Below are positions 1 to 6,016 of a stretch of DNA of 6,526 nucleotides, piece after piece; within the stretch, counting starts at the first letter, position 1; every line of letters begins with the position of its first letter. The notes below the pieces were generated by a model. That model made no database searches, was not told the DNA's origin, and saw only the letters and a program-made list of their open reading frames with translations. This stretch comes from CALGYY01 sp964585485 (GTDB taxonomy: Bacteria; Bacteroidota; Bacteroidia; Bacteroidales; CAIWKO01): positions 1 to 6,526 of the forward strand of contig CAZPDS010000110.1 of assembly GCA_964585485.1 (NCBI GenBank), written 5' to 3'. The position numbers and the translations under genes were made by a program.

Positions 1-915
1 CAGTTGCAAACGCTTGTCAAGTCCGCGCAGCAGCGATCCGCCACCGGCCAGGTAGATTCCGGTCCGGAAGATATCGGCGGCCAGTTCCGGGGGCGTCATT
101 TCCAGGGCATTCAATACCGCGGCTTCAATCTTGGTAATGGATTTATCAAGGGCGTGGGCAATCTCCGCGTAGGAAACCATGATTTCCTTGGGAATACCAG
201 TCAGCATATCGCGTCCGTGGACGGGAAAATCGGGCGGGGGATTGTCGATGTCGGCCAGGGCCGCGCCCACTTCAATTTTAATGCGCTCGGCGGTTCGTTC
301 GCCGATGTTGATGTTATGCTGTTTGCGCATGTATTCTTCGATGTCGCCATTGAAATCGTCACCGGCGATGCGGATGGATTTCTGGTTCACGATACCGCCG
401 AGGGCGATAACCGCGATTTCGCTGGTACCGCCACCGATGTCGATGACCATGTTACCGTTGGGTTCCAGCACGTCCAGTCCGATCCCGATGGCCGCGGCCA
501 TGGGTTCGTGGATCAGCCTGACTTCCTTGGCACCGGCCTGTTCGGCTGAGTCGCGTACAGCGCGTTCTTCCACTTCCGTGATGCCGCTGGGGATACAGAT
601 GACCATCTTCAGGGCCGGTGGAAACAGACTCTTATGCGGGTTGATCATGCGGATAAATTCCTTGATCATGATCTCGGCCGACTGGAAATCGGCAATAACG
701 CCATCGCGCAGGGGACGGATGGTCCGGATGTTCTCGTGCGTCTTGCCGTGCATCATCATGGCCTTCTTGCCCACCGCCAGCACTTTGCCGGTGATGCGGT
801 CGATGGCGATGATGGAGGGTTCGTCCACCACAACTTTATCGTTGTGGATAATGATGGTATTGGCCGTCCCCAGGTCAATAGCAATTTCTTTGGTAAATAA
901 TGATAATAGGCCCAT
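1..915 (-). CDS. mreB: Rod shape-determining protein MreB (actin-like), 3' end outside window
   Basis: MreB is the bacterial actin homologue that polymerises under the inner membrane and guides the elongasome (MreC, MreD, RodA, PBP2) in lateral wall synthesis. The minus-strand frame is open from an ATG at 915 to the window edge, giving 305 residues of a family that usually has about 340, so only the last 35-40 residues are missing. Visible actin-fold motifs are the phosphate-1 loop IDLGTANT (residues 13-20), the phosphate-2 loop DIGGGTSE (159-166), and the adenosine loop AGGGSLLRGL (290-299). The extreme N-terminus (GLLSLF) is short and hydrophobic, as expected for membrane contact. No Shine-Dalgarno sequence precedes the ATG, but IAIDLGTANT begins at the normal distance from it. 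It lies 24 bp downstream of purH on the same strand, so co-transcription is likely. In related genomes mreC would follow, but that lies beyond the window. Confidence 0.97.
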   Translation of the reverse strand, partial: MGLLSLFTKEIAIDLGTANTIIIHNDKVVVDEPSIIAIDRITGKVLAVGKKAMMMHGKTHENIRTIRPLRDGVIADFQSAEIMIKEFIRMINPHKSLFPPALKMVICIPSGITEVEERAVRDSAEQAGAKEVRLIHEPMAAAIGIGLDVLEPNGNMVIDIGGGTSEIAVIALGGIVNQKSIRIAGDDFNGDIEEYMRKQHNINIGERTAERIKIEVGAALADIDNPPPDFPVHGRDMLTGIPKEIMVSYAEIAHALDKSITKIEAAVLNALEMTPPELAADIFRTGIYLAGGGSLLRGLDKRLQL

Positions 916-939
916 AGTCAATGTCTGTGTGGTGAAAAC

Positions 940-2469
940 TTAGTGCTTGAAATGCCGGATCCCCGTTGTCACCATAGCGAGTCCGTTGCGGTTGCACGAA
1001 TCAATGCTTTCCTGGTCGCGGATGGAGCCCCCCGGTTGAATCACCGCGGTGATGCCCGCTTCGTGCGCTATTTCCACGCAGTCGGCGAAGGGGAAGAACG
1101 CATCGCTGGCCATCACGGCATCCCTGGTCTCAAAGCCAAATTCCCGGGCTTTGATGATGGCCTGCTTCATAGCATCCACCCGTGAGGTTTGCCCAATGCC
1201 GCTCCCGATGAGCTGCAATCCTTTTGCAAGGACGATCGTGTTGGATTTGGTGTGCTTAGCCAGCAGGTTGGCAAACAAAAGATCCGCGATCTGCGCTGCG
1301 TCCGGCGCTTTTTCCGTAACTTGTTTTAACCCGGCGCTTTCTTCCGTCTTCAGGTCTGCATCCTGTCCGATAATGCCGTTTAACAGGGTTTTGATCTGAA
1401 AGGAGGGGAGGGCTCCGGATTTACGCAGCAAAATTACTCTGTTTTTCTTATGTTTAAGGATTTCCAGCGCATTTATTTCGTAGCCCGGTGCGATGATCAC
1501 TTCGAAGAAAATCTTGTCCATTTCCTCTGCCGTCGCGGCGTCCACTTCACGGTTCACAACGATCACACCTCCGAAGGCCGAAACCGGATCCCCGGCCAGG
1601 GCTGCTTTCCAGGCTTCGGCGAGGCTGTCGCGCACCGCGGCACCGCAAGCGTTGGTGTGTTTGAGTATGGCGCAGGACGTGCCGCTCAGGTCGTCGATCA
1701 GGCGAACGCCCGCTTCGATATCCACCAGGTTGTTGTACGACAGCTCTTTGCCGTGGAGTTGTTGGAACATCGCGTCAAGGTTCCCGAAGAAACGCCCCGA
1801 TTGGTGGGGGTTTTCGCCATACCGCAGGCTTAGTCCGCCCTCAGCGGAATAACGAAACAGGGGCAACTTTTCGTCGTGGTTGAAATAGTTGCAGATGGCA
1901 GCGTCATAATGGGAGGAAACAGCAAAGGCCTCCGTTGCAAAACGGCGCCGCTCGCTACGTTCGGTAAATCCGCCCCGCTCCTCAAGGAGTTTCATCAGCG
2001 CCGGATATTGCCGCAGTGAGGGAACGATGAGGACATCCTCAAAGTTTTTGGCCGCCGCACGAATCAGGGAGATGCCACCAATGTCAATTTTTTCAATAAT
2101 ATCCTCTTCGCCGGCTCCGCTGGCCACTGTTTCTTCAAAAGGATACAAGTCTACGATCACCAGATCAATGGGTGGAATAGCATACTGCCGGGCTTCGGCA
2201 CTATCGCCTTCCAGTCCCCGTCGAAACAAAATCCCACCAAAAACTTTCGGGTGGAGGGTCTTGACCCGGCCCCCGAAGATGGAGGGATAGCCCGTGAGGT
2301 CCTCGACTTTTTCGGCCGGCAGATCCAATCCGCGGATAAAATCCCAGGTGCCACCGGTCGAATAAAGTTGGACGCCCAGCGCATGCAGCTTACGTAAAAT
2401 CGGCTCCAGCCCGTCTTTGTGGTAAACGGAGACCAGCGCACTGTGTATTTTTTTGCTTGTTTCGCTCAT
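940..2469 (-). CDS. purH: Bifunctional AICAR formyltransferase / IMP cyclohydrolase PurH
   Basis: PurH carries out the last two steps of de novo purine synthesis in the cytoplasm: 10-formyl-THF-dependent formylation of AICAR to FAICAR, then ring closure to IMP. From the ATG at 2469 it is 509 residues, close to the usual length for the family. The N-terminal MGS-like cyclohydrolase domain shows YSTGGT (36-41) and GGRVKTLHPK (66-75), followed by a DLYPFEETV segment and KIDIGG. The formyltransferase part shows SLRYGENPHQ, the catalytic Lys-His pair in LKHTNACG (K270, H271), DPVSAFGG, SDAFFPFAD and VIQPGGSIRDQE, and it ends in the family's typical RHFKH. The frame continues upstream to a TTG at 2496, but the ATG gives the normal N-terminus (SALVSVYHKDG follows closely), so I chose it. 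The sequence before it is A-rich without a clear Shine-Dalgarno. The stop is TAA, 24 bp before mreB; purH is divergent from the permease gene. I see no frame break or missing key residue. Confidence 0.98.
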   Translation of the reverse strand: MSETSKKIHSALVSVYHKDGLEPILRKLHALGVQLYSTGGTWDFIRGLDLPAEKVEDLTGYPSIFGGRVKTLHPKVFGGILFRRGLEGDSAEARQYAIPPIDLVIVDLYPFEETVASGAGEEDIIEKIDIGGISLIRAAAKNFEDVLIVPSLRQYPALMKLLEERGGFTERSERRRFATEAFAVSSHYDAAICNYFNHDEKLPLFRYSAEGGLSLRYGENPHQSGRFFGNLDAMFQQLHGKELSYNNLVDIEAGVRLIDDLSGTSCAILKHTNACGAAVRDSLAEAWKAALAGDPVSAFGGVIVVNREVDAATAEEMDKIFFEVIIAPGYEINALEILKHKKNRVILLRKSGALPSFQIKTLLNGIIGQDADLKTEESAGLKQVTEKAPDAAQIADLLFANLLAKHTKSNTIVLAKGLQLIGSGIGQTSRVDAMKQAIIKAREFGFETRDAVMASDAFFPFADCVEIAHEAGITAVIQPGGSIRDQESIDSCNRNGLAMVTTGIRHFKH

Positions 2470-2663
2470 TTTTTCAACCCTTGAAAAGGAGTGCAAGTTT
2501 ATGAAATAATTCGCAATTTCCGTAAGAAAATAGCGCTTCCTGAAGCGAAAAATGTAATTTTACCGTTAATTTGTCATCGCCTGCGGATCAAGTACCTAAT
2601 CCAACTTCCAATAAGAAGCCGGGGCCGGTTCAAAGAGACAAGGACGGATTGTATATAGAATGT
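2470..2663. promoter_or_regulatory. Divergent intergenic region between purH and the permease gene
   Basis: These 194 bp separate the ATG of purH (leftward) from the ATG of the permease (rightward), so promoters for both should lie here. The half near purH is AT-rich. On the minus strand TAAACTTG (2495-2502) matches the Bacteroidota -7 consensus TAnnTTTG at seven of eight positions, and on the plus strand TAATTTTA (2555-2562) does equally well, but neither has a TTG at the expected 17-23 bp upstream, so neither is a firm promoter call. I recognise no riboswitch or known operator. Both flanking genes have in-frame TTG codons inside this region (2496 and 2571) that could be mistaken for starts. 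Of these, the permease extension (2571-2663) would encode a polar, low-complexity leader unlike the family. Confidence 0.5.
2534..2547. repeat. 14-bp palindrome (CGCTTC-CT-GAAGCG) between divergent genes
   Basis: A perfect 6+6 inverted repeat with a 2-bp centre lies 65 bp upstream of the purH ATG and 117 bp upstream of the permease ATG. A 2-nt loop is too tight for a full RNA hairpin, though five pairs with a 4-nt loop could form. Its symmetry and position between divergent starts suit a dimeric regulator's operator. It directly precedes the weak -7-like TAATTTTA on the plus strand. I know of no named regulator for this sequence, and a palindrome this short can arise by chance. Confidence 0.3.
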
Positions 2664-3911
2664 ATGCTTATTCTTCGACTAATAAAAGAATCTTTCCTGT
2701 TCGCCTTTCAGGCCATCGTGGTGAACAAGCTGCGCACCCTGCTGTCGCTGCTGGGCATCACCATCGGCATTTTCGCGGTGATCACGGTGTTTACCATCGT
2801 GGATTCCATGGAGAGTACCATTCGCAAGAACATTGAATCCCTGGGTGATGATGTGCTGTTTGTGGAAAAGTGGCCCTGGTCATTCGGCGAGGATTATCCC
2901 TGGTGGAAGTACATGAATCGCCCCGTGACCACCATCGACGAGATGGAAGAGCTGGACCGACGGCTGAGCGGGGCGCAGGCGGTGTCCTTTATGCTGGCTA
3001 CCGCCAAAACGGTGAAGTTTCGTGAAAAAAGTATGGATAACCTGACCTTGCTTTGCGTCAGCCATCAGTACAACGAAACCATGAAGATGGACATCACGGA
3101 TGGGCGGTATTTTACGGCCGCGGAGTCCGGCGCTGGAAAACCGGTAGCCATAATCGGGGCCAGCGTGGCCGAAGAGTTGTTGCCGGGTATGGATCCCCTT
3201 GGGAAAACCATCAAAGTGTTCGGACGCAACATCACCGTTAGCGGCATTCTGCGCAAGGAAGGGGAAAGCATGTTTGGCGGCTCCCCCGATTACCAGATTT
3301 ATCTTCCGGTGAATTTTGTCCGCAATATTCTCGATACGAAATTTGAAGGCTACGGGCCGACCATCATCGCGAAAGCGAAACCCGGCATATCCAATGATGA
3401 ACTTCGCAGCGAGATCACCGGGGTGATGCGCTCTTTGCGGAGCCTCCGTCCCGGCGAAGAGGATAATTTTGCCATCAACGAAACCAGTACCCTGACACAG
3501 GGCTTTGAGAGCATCTTCGATGTGCTGGCCGTGGCAGGCTGGATCATCGGCGGATTTTCGCTGCTGGTGGGCGGTTTCGGCATAGCGAATATCATGTTTG
3601 TCTCCGTCCGTGAACGTACCCCCATCATCGGCATCCAGAAATCCCTCGGAGCCAAACGCTATTTTATTTTGCTGGAGTTCCTGTTCGAGGCCGTTTTCCT
3701 GAGTCTGATCGGCGGGGCGGTCGGCCTTTTCCTCATCTGGCTGGGAACCCTGGCGGTTACCGCGGGTTTAGATATGGAATTGACCCTCAGCAGCGGGAAT
3801 GTTATCCTCGGACTTACGGTTTCTTTTATCATAGGCCTGATCTCCGGCGCTATCCCCGCTTTTATCGCGGCCCGTATGGATCCGGTGGAAGCTATCCGTG
3901 CGGGTGGTTGA
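2664..3911 (+). CDS. ABC transporter permease, MacB/FtsX type
   Basis: This is an inner-membrane permease of the type VII (MacB/LolCE/FtsX) ABC superfamily, which couples cytoplasmic ATP hydrolysis to periplasmic movements used for drug or peptide efflux, lipoprotein release or signalling. It is 415 residues from the ATG at 2664. TM1 covers about residues 25-47 (LLSLLGITIGIFAVITVFTI) and is preceded by the usual short amphipathic start and NKLRTLLS. A MacB-like periplasmic domain follows (about 50-285), then three C-terminal helices of the FtsX domain (about 290-405). Between TM2 and TM3 is the hallmark cytoplasmic segment RERTPIIGIQKSLGAKR (316-332), and the protein ends in ARMDPVEAIRAGG. 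The open frame extends to a TTG at 2571, but the added 31 residues are polar and the ATG gives the standard N-terminus. No ATPase domain or adjacent ATPase gene is present, so the partner must be encoded elsewhere. The substrate cannot be read from the sequence. It is divergent from purH. Confidence 0.93.
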   Translation: MLILRLIKESFLFAFQAIVVNKLRTLLSLLGITIGIFAVITVFTIVDSMESTIRKNIESLGDDVLFVEKWPWSFGEDYPWWKYMNRPVTTIDEMEELDRRLSGAQAVSFMLATAKTVKFREKSMDNLTLLCVSHQYNETMKMDITDGRYFTAAESGAGKPVAIIGASVAEELLPGMDPLGKTIKVFGRNITVSGILRKEGESMFGGSPDYQIYLPVNFVRNILDTKFEGYGPTIIAKAKPGISNDELRSEITGVMRSLRSLRPGEEDNFAINETSTLTQGFESIFDVLAVAGWIIGGFSLLVGGFGIANIMFVSVRERTPIIGIQKSLGAKRYFILLEFLFEAVFLSLIGGAVGLFLIWLGTLAVTAGLDMELTLSSGNVILGLTVSFIIGLISGAIPAFIAARMDPVEAIRAGG

Positions 3912-3959
3912 TCAGACTCCCCTTGAACAGCGCATTTCCGCATTTTTTTTTGAAAAGGC

Positions 3960-3990
3960 TTGCAATCGCTTTTCGAAAGAAGTAGTTTTA
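3960..3990 (+). promoter_or_regulatory. Candidate Bacteroidota -33/-7 promoter for the channel gene
   Basis: A TTG at 3960-3962 is followed, after exactly 20 bp, by TAGTTTTA at 3983-3990. This fits the known Bacteroidota arrangement of a TTG at -33 and TAnnTTTG at -7 (seven of eight bases in the -7 box). It would start transcription near 3997, leaving a leader of roughly 17 nt before the ATG at 4014. A run of nine T at 3943-3951 lies just upstream. The match is by eye and such degenerate motifs occur by chance. The same TTG is the first possible start codon of the extended channel frame, so a real promoter here would rule that start out. Confidence 0.38.
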
Positions 3991-4013
3991 GGCCTCAAAT
4001 TAAAACGAGCTCT

Positions 4014-5924
4014 ATGACTACGAATGCTAAAAATTCCGGGTTTCGTGCCCGCTACAAGTACTGGTTTGATAACATGATGGGTAAGGGCGCCTCCGCCCTG
4101 ATTACAGCGTTGGCGATCATTTCGCTGATTATCGTGCTGGTGGCGGGCGCCGTGCTGGTGTTCGCCAACATCGCTCCGGAAGGCGAAGAAAAGCTGGGCT
4201 TTATGGATGCCGCCTGGCGCAGCCTGATGAGAACCCTGGATCCAGGTACCATGGGGGGCGACAGTGGTTGGGGTTTCCGTATTGTGATGCTGCTGGTGAC
4301 GATGGGCGGAATTTTCGTGGTCTCCGCATTAATTGGTATCATCAACAACGCCATTAGCGATAAGCTGGAAGAGCTGCGGAAAGGCAAGTCCTTCGTGATT
4401 GAAAAAAACCATACCCTGATCCTGGGCTGGTCTGATAAAATCTTCAGCATTATTTCGGAAATCGTGGAAGCCAATAGTAATCAGCGAAGCCCGCGAATAG
4501 TCATCTTGGCAGATCGTGAAAAAGTGGAAATGGAAGACGAAATTGCGACCAAAATTACGGACCTGAAAAACACCAAAGTGGTTTGCCGCAGCGGTAGTTG
4601 TATTGATATCGATGATTTGCACATGGTGAATCCCTACGCATCGAAAAGCATTATTATTCTGGCTCCGGAAAACGAGGATCCGGATATCAGCATTATCAAG
4701 ACCGTACTGGCCATTACCAACAATCCCAACCGGCGGAAGGAGCCCTACCATATCGTGAGCGAAATGCGTGATTTGAAAAACATCCGGGTCGGCGAAATGG
4801 TGGCCGGTGAAGAAGGGGTGTTCATTCTCAACAACGACATCATTTCCAGGATGCTGGTGCAAACCTGCCGTCAGTCGGGCCTTAGCGTGGTATTTACCGA
4901 ATTACTCGCCTTCGAAGGCGATGAGATTTATTTTTCAGACGAACCCAAACTGGTCGGCAAAACCTTTGCACAGGCGCTACACATGTATGATACGTCCTCG
5001 GTGATTGGTCTTTATTTTAAAGAAGGTCATGCTAAGATCAATCCGCCCATGGAAACGCTGATTCGCGAGGGCGATCAGATTATCGCCATTTCAGAAGATG
5101 ACGATACCGTGATTCTGAGCGGAAAAGAGAACGTGAGCTGCAATGAGGCCATCATTCACACCGGTGCGCGTTCCGTGGCAAAACCTGAGCGAACGCTGAT
5201 CCTGGGATGGAATCCGGGTGGCCATACCGTTGTGAGTGAACTGGATAACTATGTGGCCCCGAACTCCTTTATCCGTGTGGTGGCGGAAGCCTCAGCGGAT
5301 ATGACCTCTTTCCGCGAGCATCATATGGCTGCGCTAAAAAACCAACAGTTTGAGTACCTGGAGGGCAACCCATCAGACCGTGAACTCCTTGAAAGCCTTG
5401 ATGTCCCTGGCTTTGATCATATTATTGTGCTCTGCAGCGGCGATAAAGACATTCAGGAAGCCGATGCCGGCACCCTGGTTACACTCCTCCATTTACGCGA
5501 CATTGAAACCAAATGCGGCAAAGACCTGAGCATCGTCAGCGAAATGCTCGACATCAAAAACCGCCAACTGGCCTCGGTTACCGGCGCTGATGATTTTATC
5601 GTCAGCAACAAAATTATCAGCTTAATGCTGGCCCAGCTCTCCGAAAACCGCGAACTCAAACAGGTTTACGACGATCTGTTCTCCGCCGAAGGCAGCGAAC
5701 TCTATCTAAAACCGGTCGACGATTACGTGGAAACGGGTGTCGAGATGGACTTCTATACCTTGCTGGAAGCGGCACGCCGTAGAAGTGAAGTGGTCATTGG
5801 CTACCGCTCACTGAAGCACAGCAAAGATGGCAGTAAATTGTACGGCATCGTGTTAAACCCTGACAAAACGCGGAAGTTCACCCTGGAGCCCGGCGACAAA
5901 ATCATCGTAATAGCTGAAGACTAG
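4014..5924 (+). CDS. CASTOR/POLLUX-type ion channel with duplicated RCK-like (TrkA-N) domains
   Basis: This is a two-helix membrane channel of 636 residues with a large cytoplasmic regulatory part, resembling the bacterial relatives of the plant nuclear channels CASTOR, POLLUX and SYM8. TM1 is about residues 27-52 and TM2 about 88-112. The segment between them, where a pore helix and filter would sit, contains LDPGTMGGD (75-83) and has no TVGYG potassium filter. Two Rossmann-like units follow. The first opens with HTLILGWS (133-140) and the second with RTLILGWN (393-400); each continues to a VSEM motif (248-251 and 508-511) and then to a TrkA-C-like beta-rich piece ending in EGDQIIAI or PGDKIIVI. 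The glycine pattern of the nucleotide loop is reduced to LGW, so ligand binding is uncertain. The ATG at 4014 is preferred over the in-frame TTG at 3960, because the extra 18 residues overlap a candidate promoter. It lies 102 bp after the permease. Ion selectivity and ligand are not known from the sequence; regulation of cation flux is an inference. Confidence 0.88.
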   Translation: MTTNAKNSGFRARYKYWFDNMMGKGASALITALAIISLIIVLVAGAVLVFANIAPEGEEKLGFMDAAWRSLMRTLDPGTMGGDSGWGFRIVMLLVTMGGIFVVSALIGIINNAISDKLEELRKGKSFVIEKNHTLILGWSDKIFSIISEIVEANSNQRSPRIVILADREKVEMEDEIATKITDLKNTKVVCRSGSCIDIDDLHMVNPYASKSIIILAPENEDPDISIIKTVLAITNNPNRRKEPYHIVSEMRDLKNIRVGEMVAGEEGVFILNNDIISRMLVQTCRQSGLSVVFTELLAFEGDEIYFSDEPKLVGKTFAQALHMYDTSSVIGLYFKEGHAKINPPMETLIREGDQIIAISEDDDTVILSGKENVSCNEAIIHTGARSVAKPERTLILGWNPGGHTVVSELDNYVAPNSFIRVVAEASADMTSFREHHMAALKNQQFEYLEGNPSDRELLESLDVPGFDHIIVLCSGDKDIQEADAGTLVTLLHLRDIETKCGKDLSIVSEMLDIKNRQLASVTGADDFIVSNKIISLMLAQLSENRELKQVYDDLFSAEGSELYLKPVDDYVETGVEMDFYTLLEAARRRSEVVIGYRSLKHSKDGSKLYGIVLNPDKTRKFTLEPGDKIIVIAED

Positions 5925-5945
5925 TCGCTAGTCGCTAGTCCCTAG
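5921..5945. repeat. 7-bp tandem repeat CTAGTCG overlapping the channel stop codon
   Basis: Units are CTAGTCG (5921-5927), CTAGTCG (5928-5934), CTAGTCC (5935-5941) and a partial CTAG (5942-5945). The channel's TAG stop (5922-5924) is part of the first unit. A further CCCTAG occurs at 6015-6020, where its TAG, read on the opposite strand, contributes the stop of ahcY. CTAG is generally scarce in bacterial DNA, so five copies in 100 bp stand out. Confidence 0.85.
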
Positions 5946-5969
5946 ACAAGTGCCTGGTGCAAACTTGTC
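5945..5969. terminator. 7-bp inverted repeat in convergent gap, possible bidirectional terminator
   Basis: GACAAGT (5945-5951) and ACTTGTC (5963-5969) are perfectly complementary around an 11-nt loop. The position between two convergent genes, 21 bp after the channel stop, suits a shared transcription end. There is no T-tract on either side, and the stem has only three G/C pairs, so as an intrinsic terminator it is weak. It may instead be part of the surrounding repeat unit. Confidence 0.25.
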
Positions 5970-6008
5970 GAGGCGTTCACTACTTGCGCTGAGCTTGTCG
6001 AAGCGTTC
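5964..6008. repeat. Direct repeat CTTGTCGRGCGTTC-type, two copies 30 bp apart
   Basis: CTTGTCGAGGCGTTC (5964-5978) recurs as CTTGTCGAAGCGTTC (5994-6008) with one mismatch and an exact 30-bp offset. The similarity continues weakly beyond (ACTA against CCTA). The second copy sits in GCGCTGAGCTTGTCGAAGCG, whose reverse complement resembles a short sequence I remember recurring between genes of many environmental bacteria; this is from memory and unverified. The copies lie wholly within the non-coding gap between the channel and ahcY. I see no open frame in them. Confidence 0.8.
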
Positions 6009-6016
6009 CCTATTCC

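Noticed and set aside
4..549. Plus-strand open frame of 181 codons starting near the window edge
   Set aside because: Shadow of mreB in the opposite strand; Gly/Asp/His-rich translation typical of antisense reading of conserved codons.
179..943. Plus-strand open frame of 254 codons across the mreB region
   Set aside because: It is antisense to mreB, whose minus-strand frame carries all the actin-fold motifs; the plus-strand translation is Ser/Met-rich and resembles no family I know.
2470..2496. Extension of PurH to a TTG start at 2496
   Set aside because: Adds nine residues beyond the usual N-terminus, with an ATG at the expected place at 2469.
2571..2663. Extension of the permease to a TTG start at 2571
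   Set aside because: Adds a 31-residue polar leader not expected before the conserved membrane-proximal N-terminus.
3930..3951. GCG-CATTTC-CGC followed by nine T as an intrinsic terminator for the permease
   Set aside because: The stem is only 3 bp, too weak for a terminator; the T-run may equally be upstream AT-rich DNA for the next promoter.
4329..4862. Minus-strand open frame of 177 codons inside the channel gene
   Set aside because: Antisense to a clear channel domain; the His/Phe/Asn-rich translation has no recognisable motif.
5925..6016. CRISPR array suggested by the regular 30-bp spacing of repeats
   Set aside because: Only two 15-bp copies with one mismatch, no spacer-sized unique segments in series, and no cas genes.
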